From: JANYCO01 sp031416415
GTDB taxonomy: Bacteria; Bacteroidota; Bacteroidia; Cytophagales; Cytophagaceae
Direction: 5' to 3'
DNA length: 64,000 nt
NCBI GenBank assembly: GCA_031416415.1
Contig: JANOTP010000083.1
Span: 25,450 to 89,449 of the forward strand
Position numbers and translations under genes: made by a program. The notes below the pieces were generated by a model. The model was not told the DNA's origin, ran no database searches, and worked only from the letters and a program-made list of their open reading frames with translations. The first letter of the stretch is position 1, and each line of letters starts with the position of its first letter. Of the stretch, positions 8,710 to 18,526 are shown one piece after another.

Positions 8710-9451
8710 GATCAAAGCCATCATTGTAGACGACGAATCTCTGGCAAGAGACCTAATCAAAAATTACCTACTAGAGCATATTCATATCGAGCTAATAGGT
8801 GAGTATAGCGATGGGTTTCAGGGTACAAAAGCTATTCAGGAACTACAGCCTGATCTTGTTTTTCTTGATGTACAAATGCCAAAGTTAACCGGCTTTGAAA
8901 TGCTTGAAATTTTAGAAAAACCACCTATTATTATTTTTACTACTGCCTATAATGAATATGCCATTAAAGCATTCGAACTAAATGCCGTAGATTATTTATT
9001 GAAACCTTTTTCGCGTGAGCGATTTGGAAAGTCAATTGAAAAAGTGCAAGAAAGAATTGGCTTAAAAGAAACATATTTTGACAAATTGAAAAAAATTTCA
9101 AACTCGATTATAAACATTGATAAAACAGAAAGAATTGTTGTAAAAACGGGTACAAAAATTCAAGTAATTCCAGTAAATACTATTTTTTATATAGAAGCTC
9201 AAGACGATTATGTAATGCTTTACACCTCTGATGGAAAATATTTAAAACAACAGACTATGAAACATTATGAAGCTTCCTTAAACAATTCTATATTTGTTCG
9301 TATTCACAGGTCTTATATTGTTAATATTCATGAAGTAGAAAAAATAGAAGCCTACGAAAAAGATTCTTATAAAGTTATATTAAAAAATAAAGCTCATTTA
9401 CCTGTAAGTAAAACTGGATATATTTTATTGAAAAAAATTCTAGCTTTTTAG
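8702..9451 (+). CDS. LytTR response regulator
   Basis: A 249-aa protein with an N-terminal receiver domain (acidic pair DDES at residues 11-12, phospho-acceptor D56 in FLDVQMP, later K in LLKPF) and a C-terminal LytTR DNA-binding domain (YIEAQDDYVMLYTSDGKYL, then FVRIHRSYIVN). The start is ATG 8702, not the upstream in-frame TTG at 8672, because the receiver domain begins here and it overlaps the kinase stop. Together with the two genes upstream it forms a three-gene operon; targets are unknown, autoregulation is common in this class. Confidence 0.94.
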   Translation: MNKIKAIIVDDESLARDLIKNYLLEHIHIELIGEYSDGFQGTKAIQELQPDLVFLDVQMPKLTGFEMLEILEKPPIIIFTTAYNEYAIKAFELNAVDYLLKPFSRERFGKSIEKVQERIGLKETYFDKLKKISNSIINIDKTERIVVKTGTKIQVIPVNTIFYIEAQDDYVMLYTSDGKYLKQQTMKHYEASLNNSIFVRIHRSYIVNIHEVEKIEAYEKDSYKVILKNKAHLPVSKTGYILLKKILAF

Positions 9452-9461
9452 TTTATTATTA

Positions 9462-10400
9462 TTATTCGGTATTATCTCCAAGATCACGTGCTATTTCTCT
9501 AGTAATAATATCAATATCTTTTGCTTCAATTTCGATCATTTCTAAAAGTTTTTCCTGACTAATTGAATCGTCTATTTTATGTAAAATAAGAAGTCCAAGT
9601 ATTCTAGCAAGAGGCCCTCTTACATTGTGTGCATTTCTAAAAGCATATCTCGACAAGGCTTCATTTTTTTCTGTTAAACTATGCGTACGCTCCTCTACAA
9701 GTCCTTCTAATCGGGCATTTATGTTAGCCATTTCCTCTTGTTGTGAGCTAAATTCTTCATTTTGTGTTTCTATCTCACTATTTTTTTCTGCCAGATCTAC
9801 ATTAATTTTTCCTAATTCAACATATGCTTTAGCTAATCCATCTTTCACTAATATTGCAGAATATGAAATTATAATATAAATACAAATATAAGGAACTGCT
9901 GTACCTAATAAATCAGAAGAGCTTACTACAATAAATTTTTCTGGAAAATTATACTGGTAAATCAATAAGGTAAGCAGACCGAAAATGGTGATACAATGTA
10001 AAATATTACGCACTATTCCTATTAGTAAAAATGAGTAGGAATAACCTAAGCTAATTATAATTATTATGCCAATCCCATGATTGTATCCTCCTAGATTTAA
10101 CAATTCATATACCATTAAACTTAAGATCGTAAACGTATAAAAAACAACGGATATATCGTCTCGATTATAATATTTAGAAATGAAATAGGATATACCAAGA
10201 AATAAAAAAACTCCTAAATCTCTAATGATTACTATCACATCATTAACACCATTTCGGATGTCGATCAAAAAAATCATAAAAGTACCTACTATCCCTATTA
10301 ATAATAGTGAATGAAGGAATAATCTATTAATGTCGTTTATTTTTTGCTGCATTGGAACTCTAAAATACCATTTTTTTTGATAGTATAATTTTAATTCCAT
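9462..10400 (-). CDS. membrane protein with DHp (HisKA-like) domain but no kinase ATPase domain
   Basis: A 312-aa protein. Residues about 25-190 contain six hydrophobic helices, followed by a coiled coil (195-245, IETQNEEFSSQQEEMANINARLE) and a DHp-type helical hairpin with H258 in RNAHNVRGPLARILGL. The protein ends about 55 residues later, so there is no HATPase domain. No coding room remains before the convergent LytTR stop at 9451, so this is not a visible frameshift. Such DHp-only proteins are known in Bacteroidota but poorly understood; it may be phosphorylated by another kinase or dimerise with one. It lies 13 nt downstream of the small transglutaminase gene and is probably the last gene of the set A operon. 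Confidence 0.75.
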   Translation of the reverse strand: MELKLYYQKKWYFRVPMQQKINDINRLFLHSLLLIGIVGTFMIFLIDIRNGVNDVIVIIRDLGVFLFLGISYFISKYYNRDDISVVFYTFTILSLMVYELLNLGGYNHGIGIIIIISLGYSYSFLLIGIVRNILHCITIFGLLTLLIYQYNFPEKFIVVSSSDLLGTAVPYICIYIIISYSAILVKDGLAKAYVELGKINVDLAEKNSEIETQNEEFSSQQEEMANINARLEGLVEERTHSLTEKNEALSRYAFRNAHNVRGPLARILGLLILHKIDDSISQEKLLEMIEIEAKDIDIITREIARDLGDNTE

Positions 10401-10413
10401 TTTAGATATGATA

Positions 10414-11292
10414 TTATTCTATTCTTTGAACATCAACTTGTACCTTTAAATTTTGTTCTCCAGAGCTAAAAACAATCCCCTTAATAGGTGCTACATCTTG
10501 ATAGTCACGTCCATAGCCTACCACAATATGCTTAAAGGTAGGCAATAAATTATTGGTAGGATCAAATTCAACCCATCCTATTTCTGGAAAATAAACAGAT
10601 ACCCAAGCATGTGATGCATCGGTTCCAATAAGTTTTACTTTTCCTGGAGGAGGAATTGTTTCAATATAACCACTCACATAACGGGCAGGTAATCCCATAT
10701 TGCGTAAACAAGCAATCATAAGATGCGCTAAATCTTGACAAACTCCTTTTTTTTCTTTTACAACAGTTTCCACAGGAGTATTTACAGAAGTAAAACCAGG
10801 CGTAAACTTTATGTGAGAATATATTTTTTGCATCAGAATAGTGCAGGCACTCCAAAGTGTATCATTTTCAGAAAAACAATCTAATGCAAAATCTTTGATC
10901 ATCTCGCTACTAGGAATGTACTTAGAGGGAACCGTATATTGTATAATCTCTTCCGCTAACTCTGGTGTATCCATAATTTTCTTTCTTACGTCTTTCCACT
11001 TAAGTTGTGAATTTATCGCAAGATTCATAAACAATAGATTTTCAATCTCGACAGTACATTCAGAAATAATTTCGAGTTTTGAATGTTCTTTATAAATTGA
11101 AAAAAACATAATATTGTTACCAAAAAAATCTTCTCTTACGGAAATTTCATCCGGCTTAGGCAATATTAAAATTGTTGAGGAAATACATTTTTGATTCGCA
11201 CTTTCTACCGGTGTTAAACAAAGTCTATTGTGACAAAGATCAACGGCTTTCTTATATTTATATTCTGTTTTATGTCTTATTTTGTATTTCAT
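10414..11292 (-). CDS. transglutaminase-fold peptidase-like protein, set A
   Basis: A 292-aa protein. It has a bacterial transglutaminase N-terminal beta domain (starting MKYKIRHKTEYKYKKAVDL) and a transglutaminase core with C185 (KGVCQD), His in DASHAWV and Asp in FDPTNN, so the Cys-His-Asp triad is complete. Bacterial members of this family are thought to act mostly as peptidases or amidases rather than cross-linkers. It is 15 nt downstream of the ATP-grasp/alpha-E fusion, within the minus-strand operon that starts at 17330. It has a counterpart at 20738 in set B with the same motifs but clearly different sequence. Confidence 0.88.
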   Translation of the reverse strand: MKYKIRHKTEYKYKKAVDLCHNRLCLTPVESANQKCISSTILILPKPDEISVREDFFGNNIMFFSIYKEHSKLEIISECTVEIENLLFMNLAINSQLKWKDVRKKIMDTPELAEEIIQYTVPSKYIPSSEMIKDFALDCFSENDTLWSACTILMQKIYSHIKFTPGFTSVNTPVETVVKEKKGVCQDLAHLMIACLRNMGLPARYVSGYIETIPPPGKVKLIGTDASHAWVSVYFPEIGWVEFDPTNNLLPTFKHIVVGYGRDYQDVAPIKGIVFSSGEQNLKVQVDVQRIE

Positions 11293-11307
11293 TACGCTAT
11301 AAATAAT

Positions 11308-13875
11308 CTATACTTCAAACTGAAAGCCACCTTTCGCACCTTGGTACTGATAGGTAGAATGTCTAAAATAGGTGGCATTTAACTTTGTAGCAATTGATAA
11401 CATTAAGGAGGACAATTTTTCACAAAAGAGATCTAGATTTTCTCTGTAGGTAGTACCTTCTTCTTCCTCTGCCATCTTTTCAAGCGACGTTAATCTAATA
11501 AGACTATACGCTTCAAAAATTTGTTTTACCAATTCCTTACTACTGCTATTTTCATCTTTCAAAGGTAATCGTTTTGAAAGCTTGACCAATTCTTCCAACT
11601 GATACAACAGCGAGGAAGGATTTTGCTTATTGAAAAAAAGCAAATCTAATACGGGAGCGTGATCAAAATAAGTACGATAAACTGACCTATAATTGGTAAG
11701 GTTTTGGTTGCTTACAAGTGCCGTCTCTAATATTTTAAATTGTATAGATTCTTCATAACGAGTGGTCAATAGAGAACGGTATTGAGAAAGCTCCAAAGAT
11801 ATATTTTCAATTAATTTACCCATTATATAGAGTGTCCAACCTTCATCTCTATACATACTTTCTCTATTCATCCCAGCAAAAGAAAGCAGTCCAACATTGA
11901 GTTGATCAAGCAATGAAAATACCTGACGGAGTTCATCGGCTTCTATAACGGCAAGCTTCTTTTTTACATTTTCAATTTCGTCGATCACTCTCCAATTATC
12001 CAACGACCATCTGTTGCGCACAGCATACATCGCTTTCAAGAGACTATCCAGCGAGTAAAGAATGCCACCTTGCTTTTCTGGATTACAAATTAATTGATGT
12101 AATTCATTTAGAGGTTCCTTCAGATGATTTTTTTTCTCGATATCAACAAAGCCAGGATAACTTCCTGTAAGATGTGTTACAGCCTGCAATAAAATTTTAT
12201 TGTAACCCGCATCCGCCCCTGTATTTACAAAACCAGTCTGACTAAGATTACGAAGTACAATTCTCATAAAACGAGAAACCCGGAGAACTCTTTGAGAATA
12301 TCTTCCTACCCAAAATATATTTTCCGCTGCACGACTTGGTAGTACATTGTTTTTTTTCAACTCCACAGAGTGTTGTACCAATTCCTCTTGGCCCGAGGGT
12401 TTCTCTATCCCTTCTACCCATGTGTCTTTTGAAATTCCACCATCCTGATTAGAAACAAGGAAACTTCCTTTCTCAGGGGAACAACGTGTAAGCCCACCCG
12501 GCATAACAGAATACTCTCCTTTGGAGGCGACCATGTAGGTGCGAATTACTGATAGTCTTGGCTCAAGTTGTTGATTGGTAAAAACAGGAGAAGTAGAAAA
12601 GCCTGCCTCTTCTTGTCCAACATATAAATAAGGTTGTGTTTTTATTTTCCGAATCAGTTCCTCTTTCTGCGCAATCGAAAGTTGGTTGCCAATTACCGTA
12701 TCTGACCCAACAAGTCGATCTGTTTTTTTAATGACAAGTCGATTAATATTTTTTAGTACGAAATCCATTTCTTTAGCATGCCCACACCACCATGTGGCCA
12801 CCATTGGGAGAATGGGATCTTCGTTTAAATAATAACGTACTATGTTGTGCATAAATGCCATCAAGCCGGTGTTTTCTAAAATACCGCTACCTAACGGATT
12901 GGCGACTGAAACATTCCCTTTTCGTATCACTTCTAACAATCCTGGAACACCTAACTGAGAATCGCCTCTAAGCTCCAATGGATCACAATAAGTATCGTCT
13001 ACCCTTCTTAAAATGATGTCTACTTTCTCAAGACCTTCCACTGTTTTTATCCAAACAAAACTATTCCGAACCACTAGATCATCTCCTTGCACAAGGGTAA
13101 GCCCCAAATAAGAAGCTAAAAATGCATGCTCGAAATACGTCTCGTTGCTAGGACCAGGTGTCAATAAAACAATACGTGGTTGTTCTTTTCCTTGCGGAGA
13201 TATTTGATGTAAGCCTTGAATAAGACTGTTAAAAAATGTACCTAATTTAGCTACTTGATGATGTTGAAATAACTCAGGCAATACTCTGTTTAGCGTTCGT
13301 CTATTTTCTAACGCATAGCCCATGCCAGAAGGTGCTTGTGTCCTATCTTTTAGCACCCATACTTTTCCATCAGGTCCTCTTGAAATATCGGCCGCATAGA
13401 GCACTAATTTATTTTGCCCTGGTAGTTTTATATTATTACAAGGACGTAAAAAACCAGAATGTCCGTATATTAACTCCGGGGGAATAAGTCCTTTTTTTAT
13501 AAGTTTCCGCTCACCATAAATATCTTCAAACATTTTATTTAAAACAAACGCACGCTGTTTCAATCCACGCTCTGTAGTTTCCCATTCCTTGGCAGATAAT
13601 ACAAGCGGTACACTATCCAATAGCCATGGGCGATTCAAGCCATCAGGGTCACCGTAAACATTGTAGGTGACACCATTTTCTTGCAACAGTTTTAAAAGTT
13701 CTTGTTGCCTACTTTGCAACTCTTGCGCTCCTAGTCCGTCAATGTTTTTTATAAGCCTTACCCAATGTTCCTTTGCAACATCATCTAGCCCAAAACATTC
13801 ATCACGTAATTTTTTACCCAACGAATATCCTTTTGTCCCCACGTTCATTTCAATATTTTTATAAGAATTACTCAT
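11308..13875 (-). CDS. circularly permuted ATP-grasp / alpha-E fusion protein, set A
   Basis: An 855-aa protein. Residues about 30-500 form a circularly permuted ATP-grasp domain (DUF404/DUF407 type: RPWLLDSVPLVLSAKEW, LKDRTQAPSGMGYALENRRT, VDIILRRVDDTYCDPLELR, NQDGGISKDTWVEG). Residues about 510-840 form the alpha-E domain (PSRAAENIFWVGRYSQRVLR). In family knowledge, ATP-grasp enzymes form amide bonds via acyl-phosphates, and alpha-E is an all-helical partner of unknown role. The region matching VKPVDESGGYG in the set B protein reads IKKTDRLVGSDTVIG here, so the ATP-binding loop looks altered. It sits 14 nt after the DUF2126 gene and 15 nt before the small transglutaminase. Confidence 0.9.
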   Translation of the reverse strand: MSNSYKNIEMNVGTKGYSLGKKLRDECFGLDDVAKEHWVRLIKNIDGLGAQELQSRQQELLKLLQENGVTYNVYGDPDGLNRPWLLDSVPLVLSAKEWETTERGLKQRAFVLNKMFEDIYGERKLIKKGLIPPELIYGHSGFLRPCNNIKLPGQNKLVLYAADISRGPDGKVWVLKDRTQAPSGMGYALENRRTLNRVLPELFQHHQVAKLGTFFNSLIQGLHQISPQGKEQPRIVLLTPGPSNETYFEHAFLASYLGLTLVQGDDLVVRNSFVWIKTVEGLEKVDIILRRVDDTYCDPLELRGDSQLGVPGLLEVIRKGNVSVANPLGSGILENTGLMAFMHNIVRYYLNEDPILPMVATWWCGHAKEMDFVLKNINRLVIKKTDRLVGSDTVIGNQLSIAQKEELIRKIKTQPYLYVGQEEAGFSTSPVFTNQQLEPRLSVIRTYMVASKGEYSVMPGGLTRCSPEKGSFLVSNQDGGISKDTWVEGIEKPSGQEELVQHSVELKKNNVLPSRAAENIFWVGRYSQRVLRVSRFMRIVLRNLSQTGFVNTGADAGYNKILLQAVTHLTGSYPGFVDIEKKNHLKEPLNELHQLICNPEKQGGILYSLDSLLKAMYAVRNRWSLDNWRVIDEIENVKKKLAVIEADELRQVFSLLDQLNVGLLSFAGMNRESMYRDEGWTLYIMGKLIENISLELSQYRSLLTTRYEESIQFKILETALVSNQNLTNYRSVYRTYFDHAPVLDLLFFNKQNPSSLLYQLEELVKLSKRLPLKDENSSSKELVKQIFEAYSLIRLTSLEKMAEEEEGTTYRENLDLFCEKLSSLMLSIATKLNATYFRHSTYQYQGAKGGFQFEV

Positions 13876-13889
13876 TCCTTTTTAATCTT

Positions 13890-16800
13890 TTAGGATTTCC
13901 TCATATCAAGTGTATTTGGATATTCAGGATTTATTTTCAAAGGTGGTGGATCAAATGCTTTTGGTATTTCATTTTGTTGCACATACCGACCTACCGCAGT
14001 ATAACTTTCGGTTGGCGTGAAAGATCCTTGAGTATGCCCTTGATTCCAGAATCTACTAATTCTTCTACCTTCTGCCTCGTAAGAATTTACAGGATAACTT
14101 TCATAACTTCTTCCTCCCGGGTGTGCTACAAAATACGTGCAACCTCCAATTGACCTATGGTTCCAAGTATCTACCACATCAAATACTAATGGCACATCTG
14201 TTCCAAGCATAGGGTGCAAAGCTGAGGGAGGACTCCACGCACGGTAACGAATACCTGCTACGAATTCTCCTTTTACATCGGTCTCTTTCAAAGGAACTGG
14301 AGCGCCATTGCACGTAATCATGTAACGATCAAAGTTAAAATTTTTTACTTTTACTTCTATTCTTTCTACTGACGAATCTACAAAACGAGCAGTACCAGCA
14401 CTCGAAGACTCTTCTCCCAGCACATGCCAAGGCTCAATACCCATACGAAGCATCAATTCCATATCTTGTACTTTTATTTTTCCATACAAGGGGAAACGAA
14501 ACTCGAAGAACGGTTCTAACCATGACAACTGAAATGGATACCCCGCTTCTTGAAGATCGGTTACAATATTTTTCATGTCTTGCTCTACATAATGAGGCAA
14601 CATGTACTTATCGTATAATTCAGTTCCCCATCTAACGAGTTTGCTCTTATAAGGTTTCTTCCAAAACCATGCGAATAAACTCCTTATCAGCAATAGCTGA
14701 ACAATACACATTTGCTTGTTAGGAGGCATATCAAACCCTCTCAGCTCTAATATACCTAAGCGACCTGTAGAACTATCGGGAGAATATAATTTATCAATAC
14801 AAAATTCGGCACGGTGTGTATTTCCTGTAATGTCGATCAATAGATTTCTAAAAATTCTATCTACTACCCAAAACGGCACTTCTTTTCCTTCAGGTATCTG
14901 ACTAAACGCAATTTCCAATTCGTAAAGAATCTCTTGTCTGCCTTCATCTACTCGAGGAGCCTGACTTGTAGGTCCTACAAATTGTGTTGAAAATAAATAA
15001 GATAAGCCAGGATGTTGCTGCCAATACGTAATCATGCTGCGCAACAAGTCAGGTCTTCTGAGAATAGGACTGTCTTCCGGAGTAACTCCTCCTAACGTAA
15101 TATGATTGCCACCACCAGTACCAGTATGTTTACCATCAAGATTGAATTTTTCAGTACCCAATCTACTCAGTCGTGCTTGCTCAAAAAGTATATCATAGTT
15201 ATTGAGCAATTCAGGCCAAGTTTTAGCAGGGTGTATGTTTACTTCAATTACTCCTGGATCGGGCGTAACGGCTAGCTTAGTAGTACGTTTGTCAAACGGT
15301 GGTTCATATCCTTCTATTATAACTTTAATTTTTAGCCTTTCAGCAGCGGCCTCTATTGACGCCAATAAATCCATGTAGTGTTCAAGATATTTTAAAGGAG
15401 GCATAAATAAATATATTTTACCTTCTCTCAACTCAAGACACATCGCTGTTTTAACAACAAACACATCAAACAAGGGTTCTTTTTCTTCTTTCTTTTTCTC
15501 TTTCTTTAACTCTTGTTTCTTTTTTCCAGTTTTATCTACCTCTTCTTCAATAGCGATAGAAGGACTTGTAAACTCAACCGGTAAATTGCCAGCCAAATTT
15601 GTAGTCGAATAGCGCTCTTTTACTTCTTTATGGTAATCGCCTAATGCGGGCAACTCTTCAAAAGGACTTCTTTCGATTTCTTTCTGCACTCTTGCAGTAC
15701 TTATTTCTGCCAGCGTTTTTAAAGGTAGACGTAAGCCCATAGGAGAATTACCAGGAACTAAATAAAGATGTTCGTTTCTGAATTCCCATTTACATGAAAG
15801 CCATTTATTTTCCCAATGATTCCACTCCATTGGAATCACATAACCGACGGGGGTTTTCAAACCATTCTGTAAAACTTCTGCCAACTTTCTTCGCTCCAAC
15901 GAATCCGTAAGATCCGCTTTATAAGGATCTACGTTTAGAGGTACTTTACCTTCTTCCCATAAAAAATAATAAATATCTTCTAGTGCTGGGTGAACATGAT
16001 CTTGCGGAAGATTTAAATAATTGGTTAGTTCTAGTGAAAGGTTTTTCACATCTTCAATCGTATGAAAAGACTTGTGTTCACCTAAATCTAAGAGGTCAGG
16101 ATTTTTCCAAATCGGATTACCGTCTTTTCTCCAAATGGCAGAATATTGCCAACGTGGCAACGGCTCTCCAGGATACCACTTTCCTTGACCCACATGAACA
16201 AGACCACCACTTGGTGCAAATTCCTTTTTAAGACGTTGGATTAAATCAGTGCCTAAAACTCTCTTTTGAGGACCATCTGCCGCAGTATTCCACTCTTTCG
16301 CCTCCATATCATCAACCGATACGAACGTAGGCTCACCGCCCATGGTAAGACGCACATCGCCTTGTACGAACTCTTCGTCAATTTTATTTCCCAGTCCTAC
16401 TATCGAAGCCCATTGTTCATCGCTATAGGGTTTTGTAACACGTGGATCTTCATGAATTCTATATACTTCATTTTTATAACTAAATGTTGTTTCACAAAAA
16501 TCTGTCATTCCTGTTACGGGTGCAGCACTTATAGGGTCGGGTGTGCAACAAAGTGGAATATGTCCTTCGCCTGCAAATAGTCCAGACGTAGCGTCTAGCC
16601 CTATCCAACCAGCCCCTGGAATGTATACTTCTGCCCAAGCATGCAAATCTGTAAAGTCCGCTTCTGGCCCTGAAGGACCATCAAGTGCCTTCTGATCTGC
16701 TTTCAACTGAATTAGATACCCCGATACAAAACGAGCAGCCAAACCAAGGTGACGAAGCAGCTGAACTAATAACCATGCCGAATCACGGCATGACCCACTT

Positions 16801-17330
16801 TTCAGTAACAATGTATCTTCGCAAGTCTGAACACCTGGTTCAAAACGAACCGTATAATTTACATATTTCCAAATCTCTTGATTTAAGCCAACAAGAAAAT
16901 CATTAATTGGTACTTTTTTATTTAGGTCTATCTTCTTCAACCACTCCTCCATGAGCGGCCCTTTTTCACTTACTTCAAAATAAGGAGTGAGCTCTTTTTT
17001 CAGATGATGTGTGTAGGAAAAAGGAAAATTTTCCGCATAACTTTCAACAAAGAAATCAAACGGATTAATCACGATCATCTCAGCAATTACTTCCACTTCA
17101 AAACTAAGTTTTGTTGTCTTCTCAGGAAACACAACTCTGGCAAGAATATTTCCAAAAGGATCTTGTTGCCAATTGATAAATTTATTTTCTGGAATTATTT
17201 TTAAGGAATAAGACAAAATGGGCGTACGGCAATGAGTAGCCGGACGAAGCCTAAAAACATGGGGCGATAAATTTACTGCACGGTCGTACTCATATAACAT
17301 CTGGTGCCGGATGGCTACTTTTATCGACAT
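13890..17330 (-). CDS. transglutaminase / DUF2126 putative amidoligase, set A
   Basis: A 1146-aa protein. The N-terminal 300 residues are a transglutaminase unit with Cys in KSGSCRDSAW, His in DLHAWAEVY and Asp in LDATSGL. The rest is DUF2126, with HTGTGGGNHITLGG resembling the nucleotide or substrate-binding loops of glutamine-synthetase-like ligases, and long conserved blocks up to the C-terminus. Pfam describes DUF2126 as a putative amidoligase. A lysine/glutamate-rich linker (KKQELKKEKKKEEKEP) lies near residue 610. ATG at 17330 is preferred over the TTG at 17336. It is the first gene of the set A operon; no exact TAnnTTTG box is seen upstream. Confidence 0.88.
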   Translation of the reverse strand: MSIKVAIRHQMLYEYDRAVNLSPHVFRLRPATHCRTPILSYSLKIIPENKFINWQQDPFGNILARVVFPEKTTKLSFEVEVIAEMIVINPFDFFVESYAENFPFSYTHHLKKELTPYFEVSEKGPLMEEWLKKIDLNKKVPINDFLVGLNQEIWKYVNYTVRFEPGVQTCEDTLLLKSGSCRDSAWLLVQLLRHLGLAARFVSGYLIQLKADQKALDGPSGPEADFTDLHAWAEVYIPGAGWIGLDATSGLFAGEGHIPLCCTPDPISAAPVTGMTDFCETTFSYKNEVYRIHEDPRVTKPYSDEQWASIVGLGNKIDEEFVQGDVRLTMGGEPTFVSVDDMEAKEWNTAADGPQKRVLGTDLIQRLKKEFAPSGGLVHVGQGKWYPGEPLPRWQYSAIWRKDGNPIWKNPDLLDLGEHKSFHTIEDVKNLSLELTNYLNLPQDHVHPALEDIYYFLWEEGKVPLNVDPYKADLTDSLERRKLAEVLQNGLKTPVGYVIPMEWNHWENKWLSCKWEFRNEHLYLVPGNSPMGLRLPLKTLAEISTARVQKEIERSPFEELPALGDYHKEVKERYSTTNLAGNLPVEFTSPSIAIEEEVDKTGKKKQELKKEKKKEEKEPLFDVFVVKTAMCLELREGKIYLFMPPLKYLEHYMDLLASIEAAAERLKIKVIIEGYEPPFDKRTTKLAVTPDPGVIEVNIHPAKTWPELLNNYDILFEQARLSRLGTEKFNLDGKHTGTGGGNHITLGGVTPEDSPILRRPDLLRSMITYWQQHPGLSYLFSTQFVGPTSQAPRVDEGRQEILYELEIAFSQIPEGKEVPFWVVDRIFRNLLIDITGNTHRAEFCIDKLYSPDSSTGRLGILELRGFDMPPNKQMCIVQLLLIRSLFAWFWKKPYKSKLVRWGTELYDKYMLPHYVEQDMKNIVTDLQEAGYPFQLSWLEPFFEFRFPLYGKIKVQDMELMLRMGIEPWHVLGEESSSAGTARFVDSSVERIEVKVKNFNFDRYMITCNGAPVPLKETDVKGEFVAGIRYRAWSPPSALHPMLGTDVPLVFDVVDTWNHRSIGGCTYFVAHPGGRSYESYPVNSYEAEGRRISRFWNQGHTQGSFTPTESYTAVGRYVQQNEIPKAFDPPPLKINPEYPNTLDMRKS

Positions 17331-17797
17331 AATCAATTACAATTTTGGGCTCTTTTATCCAAAATATAACATTTTTTATACCTTATACCCAGTTTTGTTA
17401 AGCGATAAATTTTAAATAGTGGATAAAACTACGATAAATTCAGTTTTTTAGGTACTGAATGCAATTTTAGTCACTATGTTTGAGAGTCTTGAATTATCTT
17501 TTAGAAAGTATTGAGTCTTGAGATTTTAGTCAAGAGAAAAAAGTAAGATTGAGATTAGAGAAAATAGCATTGGTTTTATTAAGCAAATCAAGCAACTAAA
17601 ATTGGAGTAAACCTTCAAGGTTCACCTATAAATGGGCTCCTACATAAAAGGCTACTCCAAATTCATTAACGAAACCTTGAAGGTTTCGTTAATCGCGACG
17701 AGAGACTTTTCTTTTAATACGCAGCAACCTCCACTAGCTAATTCAGATAAATTCAATAGCTTTGGGTTACGTTTAATTTTTAACTTTTTTTAACTAT
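17331..17797. other. intergenic region between set A and the transposase gene
   Basis: Holds no convincing gene. It contains a pair of 9-bp direct repeats GAGTCTTGA (17484-17492 and 17513-17521) and the nested palindromes described separately at 17602-17693. The set A promoter must lie here, but I cannot place it by an exact consensus. Confidence 0.6.
17602..17693. repeat. REP-like nested palindromes upstream of the RAYT gene
   Basis: Three parts are visible. TTGGAGTA (17602-17609) pairs with TACTCCAA (17653-17660) and encloses a short palindrome AACCTTCAAGGTT (17610-17622). A second palindrome at 17665-17693 has 14-bp perfect arms around one central G, with the same CCTTGAAGG core. REP-associated tyrosine transposases are typically flanked by such palindromes. 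No further copy was noticed elsewhere in this window, but a genome-wide search was not possible. Confidence 0.65.
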
Positions 17798-18409
17798 ATG
17801 AATGCCGCAACTTTTTATCATGTGTACAACCGTGCGAATGGAAACGAAAAACTATTCAGAGAACAACGAAACTATCCTTTCTTCCTGAAAAAATTTTCTA
17901 ATTATATCAGCCCAATTGCCAACATCTATAACTATTGTCTCATGTCCAACCATTTTCATTTCCTCATTCGCATAAAAGAACAGGAAGCCCTGAAGAACTA
18001 TTTCGAGTATAAAGGAAAATTAAAAAAACATTCCTTTCCCAATGACCTTGAACGTTTATTGTCGCAACAGTTTAGCAATTTATTTAACTCCTATTCTAAG
18101 TCGTACAACATAACATACAAAAGAATGGGAAGTCTATTTATTCCTAACTTTAAAAAAAAGGAAATAACTACTAAGTCCTATTTAACAAATCTTATTCATT
18201 ATATACATAACAACCCTATTCATCATGGCTTTGTCGAACATCTGGACCATTGGCCACATAGTTCCTATCATACCTTAGTTCACCAAAAGCAATCACTTAT
18301 TAAAATAGACTATTTGCCTGGGTTGTATACAAATAAAGAAGAGTTTATTAAATTTCACAAACAGCCTATAAAAAGAAACGTTATGATGGAAATGGAATTT
18401 CAACAGTAA
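17798..18409 (+). CDS. REP-associated tyrosine (HUH/Y1) transposase
   Basis: A 203-aa protein of the Y1_Tnp/RAYT type. The metal-binding HUH motif is HFHFLIR, in SNHFHFLIRIKEQ, and the catalytic Tyr probably lies in the helix IHYIHNNPIHHGF. FYHVYNRANGNEKLF at the N-terminus is typical of RAYT proteins. These act on REP palindromes and are often single-copy, domesticated genes rather than mobile IS. It is the only plus-strand gene between 9.5 and 24 kb and is inserted between the two amidoligase sets, with REP-like palindromes 105 nt upstream. It appears intact. Confidence 0.85.
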   Translation: MNAATFYHVYNRANGNEKLFREQRNYPFFLKKFSNYISPIANIYNYCLMSNHFHFLIRIKEQEALKNYFEYKGKLKKHSFPNDLERLLSQQFSNLFNSYSKSYNITYKRMGSLFIPNFKKKEITTKSYLTNLIHYIHNNPIHHGFVEHLDHWPHSSYHTLVHQKQSLIKIDYLPGLYTNKEEFIKFHKQPIKRNVMMEMEFQQ

Positions 18410-18526
18410 AGTTTAAAGTAAAACTACTAAACAGGCTCCACCTTATTAAATTTTTAGGGGAATTAGTGACATTATTTTTACGAACTTATTTAAATATATA
18501 CTAACGATAAACGTATTATCTCTTAC

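Noticed and set aside
17798..18409. Complete insertion sequence around the RAYT gene
   Set aside because: No flanking target duplication or defined ends were seen; RAYT genes are usually domesticated, so only the gene and palindromes are reported.
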